From NCBI GenBank assembly GCA_020630875.1, contig JAHDIH010000003.1, positions 164 through 64,163 on the forward strand: a stretch of DNA of 64,000 bases. The letters are read 5' to 3'. Shown in pieces: positions 1-6,790 of this stretch; position 1 is the first letter of the stretch; every line of letters begins with the position of its first letter. A program made the translations under genes and the position numbers. The notes under the pieces are model-generated. The model worked only from the letters and a program-made list of their open reading frames with translations. It had not been told where the DNA came from and ran no database searches. The stretch comes from Deltaproteobacteria bacterium (GTDB taxonomy: Bacteria; Myxococcota_A; Polyangia; Haliangiales; Haliangiaceae).

Positions 1-1463
1 AAATCAAGGCTGGTAACGACTGGAAGATCAAATTCGACAACCTTCAGAAAGATACAGATGCAAAACTAAAGGCTGCGGGCGAATGGCGAATCAAATTTGA
101 CAACCTTCAAAAAGATACCGATGCCAAGATCAAGTCTGGCAACGAGTGGAAAATTAAATTCGACAACCTCTGGGCGGAAAAAGAAGAACTTCAAAACACT
201 GTCAACTCAGGCGGTGAGTGGAAAATTAAATTTGACAACCTCTGGGCGGAAAAAGAAGAACTTCAAAATACTGTCAACTCAGGCGGCGAGTGGAAAATTA
301 AATTCGACAACCTTTGGGCGGAAAAAGAAGAACTTCAAAACACCGTTAACTCTGGCGGCGAGTGGAAAATCAAATTCGACAACCTCTGGGCGGAAAAAGA
401 AGAACTTCAAAACATCGTCAACTCTGGTGGCGAGTGGAAAATCAAATTCGACAACCTCTGGGCGGAAAAAGAAGAACTTCAAAACACCGTCAACTCTGGT
501 GGCGAGTGGAAAATAAAGTTCGACAACCTAAACTCAGATTGGGAGGCTTATCGAACCGACTTTGGAAAGCTGCAAAACGAGCGCGACCAACTGGCTTCTG
601 AGATAGCTAACCACAAAGTTTGGCTTTCTGAACGCGACAGTGAGCTACAAGGGTTTAAAAACTCACAAAGCGAGTGGTCATCTAAGTTCGAAAACCAACA
701 ACAAGAGTTGCAAACACTGCGGAACCAGCTCGCGACATTCGACACTGAGCGAAACGAATGGACGACCTACCGTACGAAGTGGGAATCAGAGGTAAGCGAA
801 TACGAAAATCGAATCTCTGCCCTTAACCAACAGCTTGATGGAAAAGAAGGCGAACTTCGTAACATTAAATCTGAGTGGGAAGGACGAATTACTACGCTTG
901 AAACGGATCTCAAGAAAGCTACGGAGCTAGCTACAGACAGCCGCAATGAGTACGAAGATCTACTCACTCGCTACAGACGTATTGATGAAAAGTACAAGTC
1001 AACAGATGAATCTATGACTCGTTACAAAACACAAATCACTACGCTCCAAGGAAACATTGGAGAGGTGACCGGCGAACGCGACAGTGCGTACGGTGAGATT
1101 CAGAAGTTGAGAGCGGAGCTTGAAAGACTTCGGCTTGCAGCAGCTACACCAAAACGCAAAAAGGAAGACGGTCCGATGCTCTTCAACAAGCGTCCGAAGG
1201 GTAAGATTGACGACCTGAAGCGTATCAAAGGTGTAGGTCCGAAACTTGAGAAACTGCTCCACAAAAACGGAGTGTACTACTTCTGGCAAGTAGCGAGTTG
1301 GTCTGACGATGAAGTCGAGTACGTGGACGCGAAGCTCGAGGTGTTTAAAGGCCGCATCAGCAGAGATGAATGGGTACTTCAAGCAGGTGACCTTGCCGCC
1401 CTACCAGACACAGCTAATGCACCGGCTGAGTACAGCAAAGAAAGCATTCTGAGAGTCAACTAG
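1..1463 (+). CDS. Repeat-rich coiled-coil protein with C-terminal helix-hairpin-helix domain (5' truncated)
   Basis: The reading frame is open from base 3 to the TAG at 1461-1463 and has no start inside the window, so the N terminus is missing. The visible part opens with two 21-codon units and then 24-codon units built around a W-K-I-K-F-D-N-L core followed by an E/K/Q-rich heptad-like stretch. A long E/K/R/Q-rich coiled coil follows, to about base 1140. The last 90 or so residues hold a helix-hairpin-helix segment (DDLKRIKGVGPKLEKLL, bases about 1208-1260) and a conserved tail (FKGRISRDEWVLQA). This tail module is known, fused to other proteins, in delta-proteobacteria and alphaproteobacteria, where its role is unclear. 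A structural or scaffold role is inference; HHH motifs often contact DNA. A strong terminator follows. Reading frame certain, function unknown. Confidence 0.85.
   Translation, partial: IKAGNDWKIKFDNLQKDTDAKLKAAGEWRIKFDNLQKDTDAKIKSGNEWKIKFDNLWAEKEELQNTVNSGGEWKIKFDNLWAEKEELQNTVNSGGEWKIKFDNLWAEKEELQNTVNSGGEWKIKFDNLWAEKEELQNIVNSGGEWKIKFDNLWAEKEELQNTVNSGGEWKIKFDNLNSDWEAYRTDFGKLQNERDQLASEIANHKVWLSERDSELQGFKNSQSEWSSKFENQQQELQTLRNQLATFDTERNEWTTYRTKWESEVSEYENRISALNQQLDGKEGELRNIKSEWEGRITTLETDLKKATELATDSRNEYEDLLTRYRRIDEKYKSTDESMTRYKTQITTLQGNIGEVTGERDSAYGEIQKLRAELERLRLAAATPKRKKEDGPMLFNKRPKGKIDDLKRIKGVGPKLEKLLHKNGVYYFWQVASWSDDEVEYVDAKLEVFKGRISRDEWVLQAGDLAALPDTANAPAEYSKESILRVN
21..518 (+). repeat. In-frame tandem repeats, 63-bp then 72-bp units
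   Basis: The conserved TGG codon of each unit begins at 21, 84, 147, 219, 291, 363, 435 and 507. Spacing is 63, 63, then 72 bp five times. The units from 147 to 506 are almost identical at the DNA level, including synonymous sites, which suggests recent expansion or gene conversion. The unit starting at 507 is degenerate. All spacings are multiples of three, so copy number can change without a frameshift. Confidence 0.93.
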
Positions 1464-1482
1464 TCTCATCACACTGAAAAAG

Positions 1483-1517
1483 CAAATGGCAACCTTCGGG
1501 TTGCCATTTGTCGTTTT
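1483..1517 (+). terminator. Rho-independent terminator after the coiled-coil gene
   Basis: A perfect 12-bp stem (CAAATGGCAACC at 1483-1494, GGTTGCCATTTG at 1499-1510) closes on a TTCG tetraloop and is followed by TCGTTTTC. It lies 20 bp after the TAG stop. It separates this gene from the convergent minus-strand gene ending at 1537. Confidence 0.9.
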
Positions 1518-1536
1518 CGGGGGGCGGATGTGACTG

Positions 1537-2490
1537 CTATCGCATTTCGAATAGCCGTTCGGTGTTGCTGCTGTTTAACGGAACAGAACTATGCAAGTGA
1601 GCTATTTGTGTCGTTTCACCGACTCTTACACCAATGGTAATCCGGATTGTCGTATTCTTTCCATTAGCGAGCCTACCTGGCCAAACGACATAAACTAATG
1701 CCGCTTCTTTTTTATCCCCGTACCTAACAGAGATTTCAAAATCGTCATCCAAGATAAGCCCCAAACTCTCAGCATGCACCGAGAGTTTTTCTTTGAAGCT
1801 TCCCTGAGAAAAAGGGCCAATGATGGTAGTTGACTCTTCAAAAGGCATAATTGCAGCGCCAGTCAACCAGTTTTCAACAGCTACTGTAAGCTCGTCACTC
1901 GATACCTTAAGCTGGGTCTCCACATCTTCTGTAGCAAAACGCGACTGCCTTTCCCATTTTGCAGAGTATGACAGGTGTTCATGTACCACCTTGTATCGTT
2001 GCTGCTCTACTTCCCAGACTAAGGTGGAGTCCATAGGAACACTAACTAAGCGATCACCATCACCTAAACGATAACTAAGTTGATCTGTCACCAGCCGCAT
2101 GGCCCCTAACTTCACGACTTTTTGATCCCAACTAACCACTGACTTGATGTCTTTATGCGGCCGTAGGTCACGGAGTTGCTGTCCAGACATTGCCCAAATA
2201 TGCACGCCAGTAGCGTGAGAGTCCGCCACTGCCTCCATGTTACCTGAGCTAATAAACCCTAAGTAATCTTGTGTCAGCGTTGAGATGTCAACCCTGTCGG
2301 GTAGCACTGGTGCCACGACATTATTATCTAGACTTAACGCTCGTTTGTTGCACGAAGCCGTTGTTGAAAATGCTGCAAATCCAGCGGTGAGTCCAAGTCC
2401 GATAGTACGTAAGGATCGGGCACAGCGACCCTTTGTACGCCTGGAGTTTCCGAAACGACTGACTTGGCGCCTAGAGGAAAGGAATTGCAC
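1537..2490 (-). CDS. Putative exported protein with SnoaL/NTF2-like domain
   Basis: A 317-residue frame starts at ATG 2490. It has a long basic N-terminal stretch, a hydrophobic segment (TIGLGLTAGFAAFSTTASC, residues 29-47) and a Cys at 47 that could be a lipobox, although Thr at -3 is not ideal. Residues about 70-170 resemble a SnoaL/DUF4440-type NTF2-like fold (short helical start, then Trp-rich strands), judged by eye. The rest is unrecognised. The frame overlaps the 3' end of the upstream nucleotidyltransferase by 157 bp. I found no ATG, GTG or TTG between 2490 and the signal segment, so either the overlap is real or the true start is an unusual codon. It is probably the last gene of the 4567-1537 unit. 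Function unknown. Confidence 0.65.
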   Translation of the reverse strand: MQFLSSRRQVSRFGNSRRTKGRCARSLRTIGLGLTAGFAAFSTTASCNKRALSLDNNVVAPVLPDRVDISTLTQDYLGFISSGNMEAVADSHATGVHIWAMSGQQLRDLRPHKDIKSVVSWDQKVVKLGAMRLVTDQLSYRLGDGDRLVSVPMDSTLVWEVEQQRYKVVHEHLSYSAKWERQSRFATEDVETQLKVSSDELTVAVENWLTGAAIMPFEESTTIIGPFSQGSFKEKLSVHAESLGLILDDDFEISVRYGDKKEAALVYVVWPGRLANGKNTTIRITIGVRVGETTQIAHLHSSVPLNSSNTERLFEMR

Positions 2491-2936
2491 TTTAACAATC
2501 TATCATAGACTTGACGTCGAAACAGAGTTGGGTGCCCCCCCCTGCCCTGATAGGTGGGAACAACCACGGGACCACCGGTGCAAACTACTGTTCTAACGGT
2601 TTCGGAGGTCACTCCAACGCAGTCTACGGGCCAAAGTAAACAGGCATCATTTTTGACTGATGCAAACCCTACTTCAACGGAAGCCCCCATTCCTGCAGTC
2701 CAGTTTTCGTTCTTAAGAAATACAACCTCCAGCCTTTGACAGAAACGAGCCAGTTGCTCTAAGTGCTGCTCGGCGCCTCCAACGACGTAGACTTTGCCAA
2801 GTTGATCTACCTGCTGCAAGGTTCGCAGAGTACGATCCAAAAGCGTTACTCCGCCCACCCTGATTAATGCCTTTGCAACACCTTTCATTCTACTACCTCG
2901 GCCGGCGGCCAGTATTACGGCGTCAACGGCTGGCAC
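2334..2936 (-). CDS. MobA/MocA-type nucleotidyltransferase (molybdenum cofactor maturation)
   Basis: 200 residues from GTG 2936. The N terminus has the NTP-transferase signature L-A-A-G-R-G-S-R-M-K followed by a conserved Lys (residues about 9-24). A P-V-D motif (LLWPVDCVGV) marks the metal/substrate site, G-R-G-G-H-P-T-L is the conserved central loop, and the end (VLSDLDSPLDL) matches the 'D-x-D-T-P-E-D-L' tail of the family. Family members such as MocA transfer CMP (MobA transfers GMP) to molybdopterin. The start overlaps the 3' end of xdhC by 14 bp, and MocA-like proteins and XdhC commonly act together on molybdenum hydroxylases. Exact nucleotide specificity cannot be read from the sequence. 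Confidence 0.85.
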   Translation of the reverse strand: MPAVDAVILAAGRGSRMKGVAKALIRVGGVTLLDRTLRTLQQVDQLGKVYVVGGAEQHLEQLARFCQRLEVVFLKNENWTAGMGASVEVGFASVKNDACLLWPVDCVGVTSETVRTVVCTGGPVVVPTYQGRGGHPTLFRRQVYDRLLKCNSFPLGAKSVVSETPGVQRVAVPDPYVLSDLDSPLDLQHFQQRLRATNER

Positions 2937-3786
2937 GTAGACTTACCAACTCTGCTACGGCCGCGACTGCAATTTCTTGAGGAGTCTCTGCGCCTATACT
3001 AATCCCAAGAGGCATTGAAACCCGGGCTAACTGAGATTCTTCAATTCCCTTGTTTGCGAGTCTCATTCTAAAGCGCGCCGCTTTCGCTTTACTACCTATC
3101 ACACCTAAGTATCCGACGGGACGACCGAGCACACTCTCAGTAAGCGTCTCATCGATTTGATGGGCCCGAGTCATAATCAAAACGAAATCTCTCGTGGTTA
3201 ACCTTCCAAACTTTTTTTCAACGTCGGGAAGATGAAAGGAAGCACAACATTCACCAACGTACCCCTCAAGTGCATCTGTTTCATTGTCATCGACAACGAT
3301 GACTTCAAAGTCACAGTTCGCGGCAAGGTTAGCCACTTGTTTTCCTACATGACCATAGCCAAAAACAAATAACCTTGTATTGGTGTTTAGTGCCACTACG
3401 AACCCATTGCTAAGTCGCCCTTCTTGTTTTGTAAGATGCGTCTTACCGGTCCAAGTAACAAAAACGTTCTCTGCCGGTTTCGTGGGCCAATGAGACAAAG
3501 GCATTGAAAAAAGCTCCACGCTTCCTCCGCAGCACATCGCCAAGTCTTGAGCCAGATCGTACTTCTTCAGAAATGGATGTTTTGCATCCACGATTTCTTC
3601 ACAAATTTGATGTTCTAAGGCTCCGCCACCAACCGTTCCCCAAAGACGCTCTCCCTCCCCTGACACCACCATTGTTGCACGATGATGGCGTGGAGAAGAC
3701 CCGTTGAACTTGACCAAAAATGAAATCCAAGCATTTGGGCTTTTCTCTCGAACTCTCTCTATTTCGGAAGCTTCAGATATCAGCAC
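2923..3786 (-). CDS. xdhC: XdhC-family molybdenum cofactor insertion/maturation protein
   Basis: 287 residues from GTG 3786. The N-terminal XdhC/CoxI domain carries the G-T-V-G-G-G-A-L-E loop (about 50-58) and M-C-C-G-G (about 84-88). The C-terminal Rossmann domain has F-G-Y-G-H-V-G-K (about 142-149) and the family tail G-V-I-G-S-K-A-K-A-A-R-F. XdhC proteins bind molybdopterin cofactor, promote its sulfuration and deliver it to xanthine dehydrogenase-like enzymes. The gene overlaps the HAD gene upstream by 14 bp and the nucleotidyltransferase downstream by 14 bp, so it sits in one transcript. No molybdenum hydroxylase structural genes occur in the window. Confidence 0.9.
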   Translation of the reverse strand: MLISEASEIERVREKSPNAWISFLVKFNGSSPRHHRATMVVSGEGERLWGTVGGGALEHQICEEIVDAKHPFLKKYDLAQDLAMCCGGSVELFSMPLSHWPTKPAENVFVTWTGKTHLTKQEGRLSNGFVVALNTNTRLFVFGYGHVGKQVANLAANCDFEVIVVDDNETDALEGYVGECCASFHLPDVEKKFGRLTTRDFVLIMTRAHQIDETLTESVLGRPVGYLGVIGSKAKAARFRMRLANKGIEESQLARVSMPLGISIGAETPQEIAVAAVAELVSLRASR

Positions 3787-4567
3787 GTTTAAGCGCTCTG
3801 ATTTTTAACATCTGCTCAATCACCTGACGAAGACCTGCGCCTTCTGATTGTTCAGTGACCATTGCCGGCTTATGCTCAAGTTGGTCCCACCATTTCTTAA
3901 CGTTTGCGACTCCGACTGAATTGGGAAACTTCCCAAACATTGGAGCATCATTGAGCGCGTCCCCAACGTAAACGTAAGAACTCAAATCAGTGGGATCTGC
4001 TTCCAAGACGTGCTCGATAATGTGCATGCATGCGCTCAGCTTATTGAATTTAGGAGGCCCAAAGTTGACATGAACGGACGATTTTACGGCGGCAAACCCT
4101 TGCTCCCTTAGACGAAGCACCATGTCGTCGGCGGCTTGCATTGGGATGGAGACGTGCTCGTTCCAGTCGATAGCTAAGTCAACTTCTCGATACTGGCTAT
4201 CGGTGCTCATTCGAGCGCCAGGGTGCTCTGTGATAACGTCTACTGCTGCGGCATGCATTTTTCTGCGCCATTCCGGAAGGGTGGTCTCTGGAACTCCGTA
4301 AACCTTCTTCGTGCCACTGCCAACTCTTACAAAACTTAGCCCACCGTTTTCGGTTACTACTGCGTCGAGTGGAGCTAGCGTCATCAGCGCTTGGCCCCAT
4401 CCGGCTGGACGTCCAGTCACCAGCACCAACTTAATGCCCGCCTGTTTTACCTTTTGAAGAGAAGCGTACGTTTCCGAGGCAACTACTCCGTCTGTGGTCA
4501 AAGTGCCATCAAGATCGAAGAAAAGCGCACGAAATGTTCCAGTTAGTGCCTGCAGCGACTGACTCAT
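3773..4567 (-). CDS. HAD-superfamily (Cof/IIB-like) phosphatase
   Basis: 264 residues from ATG 4567 (MSQSLQAL); an in-frame start at 4585 would add six residues. HAD motif I is F-F-D-L-D-G-T-L-T near the N terminus, motif II is V-L-V-T-G-R, and motifs III/IV are Lys in P-P-K-F-N-K and V-Y-V-G-D-A-L-N-D-A-P-M-F. The cap lies between motifs II and III, as in type IIB HAD enzymes such as sucrose- or mannosyl-3-phosphoglycerate phosphatases. The substrate cannot be assigned. It heads the run HAD-xdhC-mocA-exported protein. Confidence 0.88.
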   Translation of the reverse strand: MSQSLQALTGTFRALFFDLDGTLTTDGVVASETYASLQKVKQAGIKLVLVTGRPAGWGQALMTLAPLDAVVTENGGLSFVRVGSGTKKVYGVPETTLPEWRRKMHAAAVDVITEHPGARMSTDSQYREVDLAIDWNEHVSIPMQAADDMVLRLREQGFAAVKSSVHVNFGPPKFNKLSACMHIIEHVLEADPTDLSSYVYVGDALNDAPMFGKFPNSVGVANVKKWWDQLEHKPAMVTEQSEGAGLRQVIEQMLKIRALKRADI

Positions 4568-4592
4568 ACTAAAGCGGTTTAACACGCACTGC

Positions 4593-4802
4593 TCAAGCCA
4601 CCAAGGGCCTGAGCAGTTGCATTCGTTGCTCTTCGAGCCATTTGTTGAGATCAGAGTGAAGAATTCTCACAATCCCCCCAACCTTAAACACAGGCAGCGG
4701 ATGGTTAGGGTGCACGGACATGTACCGACACCAACGTTCCGATCTCCCCATCTCAAATGCGATTGCTTTCCATGTTTCAATGTATTCTTGTTTTCGTTCC
4801 AT
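4593..4802 (-). CDS. Small excisionase/MerR-type helix-turn-helix protein
   Basis: 69 residues. Nearly the whole protein is one winged-HTH domain: a helix around E-T-W-K-A-I-A-F-E-M-G-R-S-E-R-W-C, a wing containing P-V-F-K-V-G-G-I-V-R-I, then a helix D-L-N-K-W-L-E-E-Q. This is the HTH_17/excisionase pattern used by phage Xis, AlpA and many small chromosomal regulators. No integrase or phage genes are nearby, so a regulatory role is at least as likely as excision. It ends 26 bp before the HAD gene start and could be cotranscribed with it. It is divergent from the S55 gene, whose leader holds a 12-bp inverted repeat. Confidence 0.75.
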   Translation of the reverse strand: MERKQEYIETWKAIAFEMGRSERWCRYMSVHPNHPLPVFKVGGIVRILHSDLNKWLEEQRMQLLRPLVA

Positions 4803-4866
4803 GAACTAGCACTATGCAGAGTGCATGCCACAATGTAAGTCTCCGTAAATCCTTATTCTGGACTGC

Positions 4867-4911
4867 CAAACCGTTCAAGCTTCAACACCTTTCAACACTT
4901 TGAACGGTTTG
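4867..4911. repeat. 12-bp perfect inverted repeat upstream of the S55 gene
   Basis: CAAACCGTTCAA at 4867-4878 is the exact reverse complement of TTGAACGGTTTG at 4900-4911, with a 21-nt loop. Inside the loop TTCAACAC occurs twice, at 4881-4888 and 4891-4898, one helical turn apart. There is no T-tract, so it is not a standard terminator. It lies between the divergent HTH gene (start 4802) and the S55 gene (start about 4972), where an operator or a leader RNA hairpin would sit. Confidence 0.8.
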
Positions 4912-4971
4912 TGCAAAATGTGGGGCATGTTCAGTGGCGAAACCAGATTCTCAGGGTTATTCTCTAAGTCC

Positions 4972-6783
4972 ATGATTCGGTTGATACTTTTAACGCTGCT
5001 TGTCTCTTTGGGGATGAATGAAATTACTTGGGCTTTGCCCACAGGAGGGAAAGTCCCCATTTATCCTCTCGAGAACGTCAAGCGTGGTCAAAAAGGCACG
5101 GGACTTACTACCATTTATGGAACTAAACCTGAGCAATTCGAATTCGAGGTCATCGATGTAAAGCACAACTTCTTACCAAACATGTCCATCATTTTGGTCA
5201 AATCCGACGACCCCAAGTTTGCGGTGCGGGGCTTTTGGGCAGGCATGTCCGGGTCTCCTCTTTTTATTGATGGCAAGTTAGCCTGTGCTTTTTCCTACGG
5301 ATGGAGTTTTACCAAAACTCCAATAGGTGCCTGCACGCCAATGAAATACATGTTGAAACAAGGATTTCAAACTCCGTTAGTTGGGCAAGCCAAGGACGCA
5401 AAGGCCGGCGCCGTCATATCGGAGTCGTTCATCGGGTCGCAATCCACATGGCAAAAAATGGCACCAGGTGGAGATATCAACGAACTCCTCCATTCGGAGT
5501 TCGTGCCCACTCCGAAGCTGAACTCAAAAACCATTCCTCTTTCAATCGCTGGAGCGACTACCGAAGCACTAAGCTATGCCCAGAAAATGTGGTCAGGTGG
5601 CATGACCCCATTCCGAGCCGGCTCTATTGCTGGCTCACAACAAATGAAGGGACCTTCTAAGTTTGTTTTGGGATCCTCTATCGCAGTGATGTTGGTTCGC
5701 GGTGACATGACGATTACAGGGACCGGAACGGTAAGCTACGTGGATGGGGACCGTCTGCTCGCTTTCGGGCATCCGATGTTTGAAAATGGAGAGGCGTACG
5801 CTCCCATTGCAACCTCCCATGTACACATGATCGTTAACTCACAGGCTAGTCCGTTCGTAGTGGCGTCTCCCATCAAAGAGGTCGGATCCCTAGTACTCGA
5901 TACGCAAGCGATGATCATGGCAGATATGCGACTAAGAACCGCGATGATTCCGATGAGCATGAATCTCACCTTAAACAACGCCGGAAAGACTGTAAAAAAC
6001 AAGTTTTATGTCGAAGCGCTAAACAGTCAGGACCTAACATCAACAATCATCAGGATCGCAACCATGAATGCGACATCACTGTACATGCCCGACAAAGTGC
6101 CGAGCAGTGTCGTTGTTTCGGGAAAGATTAAAATCGCCGGAGAATCCACACCGATTGAATTCACGGATCATAACTACAGTGACACTGGCGCAATTGGTCC
6201 TGTGATGTCATTCAGAGGATTCAAGGCGGTAGACGCCGTGATGTTTAATCCGTTCAAGAAAGCAAGAATCGAGTCGGTAGAACTATCAATCGTTGCTACG
6301 CAAAACTCAGAACCAGACATCATCAACGACATTAGATTGCGAGCGCCAAAACTTGTTCCTGGAGAAAAAAACTACGTAGACCTTCAAATGATTAGAAAAG
6401 GACAAAAGCCAATTTTGAAACGCGTTGGCTTTGATGTCCCCCCTGAACTAGCTGGCTCCAGAGTTCGCTTGCAAGTGCTTAGTGGTAATCTAGCCAAGGC
6501 TGACGCCGCAGTTCCCACCGACTGGAACAGCTTCCTCAATGTACTTAGAAGCTTTTCTGCTGGCACCGATCTAATCGTCAGACTAACTCCAAAGTCGAAA
6601 GGACTTAGTCGAGGCTCTCAAGTTGTTTTAGATCTACCAGATAGCGTGGCGGATCGAATTCCTGTGAAAGCAAGCCTTTCGCATCACGCCCCGTATAACC
6701 TCAAATACGACACGAAAATACCTTGGAAACCTGTATTGGCAAATGCCAAAGGCTTTCTCGTCGATGTTGCCAATCAAAAATAG
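4972..6783 (+). CDS. SpoIVB-like S55-domain exported protein
   Basis: 603 residues if started at ATG 4972, where a signal peptide begins directly (MIRLILLTLLVSLGMNEITWA, residues 1-21, written here as two parts: MIRLILLTLLVSL then GMNEITWA). In-frame ATG 4918 and TTG 4900 are alternatives. After the signal come a G-x-K-G-T-G-L-T loop, the serine motif G-M-S-G-S-P (91-96) with F-I-D-G-K-L, and later a histidine motif A-F-G-H-P-M-F (His about 267). In SpoIVB the catalytic His precedes GMSGSP; here the order is reversed, as I recall for the deltaproteobacterial branch of the family. The C-terminal 300 residues look beta-rich. Protease activity is inference. The next gene starts 7 bp after the stop. 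Confidence 0.82.
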   Translation: MIRLILLTLLVSLGMNEITWALPTGGKVPIYPLENVKRGQKGTGLTTIYGTKPEQFEFEVIDVKHNFLPNMSIILVKSDDPKFAVRGFWAGMSGSPLFIDGKLACAFSYGWSFTKTPIGACTPMKYMLKQGFQTPLVGQAKDAKAGAVISESFIGSQSTWQKMAPGGDINELLHSEFVPTPKLNSKTIPLSIAGATTEALSYAQKMWSGGMTPFRAGSIAGSQQMKGPSKFVLGSSIAVMLVRGDMTITGTGTVSYVDGDRLLAFGHPMFENGEAYAPIATSHVHMIVNSQASPFVVASPIKEVGSLVLDTQAMIMADMRLRTAMIPMSMNLTLNNAGKTVKNKFYVEALNSQDLTSTIIRIATMNATSLYMPDKVPSSVVVSGKIKIAGESTPIEFTDHNYSDTGAIGPVMSFRGFKAVDAVMFNPFKKARIESVELSIVATQNSEPDIINDIRLRAPKLVPGEKNYVDLQMIRKGQKPILKRVGFDVPPELAGSRVRLQVLSGNLAKADAAVPTDWNSFLNVLRSFSAGTDLIVRLTPKSKGLSRGSQVVLDLPDSVADRIPVKASLSHHAPYNLKYDTKIPWKPVLANAKGFLVDVANQK

Positions 6784-6790
6784 GACCACC

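Noticed and set aside
97..601. Extra forward and reverse reading frames through the 72-bp repeat
   Set aside because: They stay open only because each repeat lacks stops in those frames; the frame from base 3 carries the HHH domain and runs to the real stop.
999..1382. 127-codon minus-strand frame opposite the HHH region
   Set aside because: No recognisable feature; antisense to a well-supported coding region and its terminator-ended gene.
4593..4802. Prophage or integrative-element excisionase
   Set aside because: No integrase, att repeats or phage genes were seen around this small HTH gene; it is kept as a possible chromosomal regulator.
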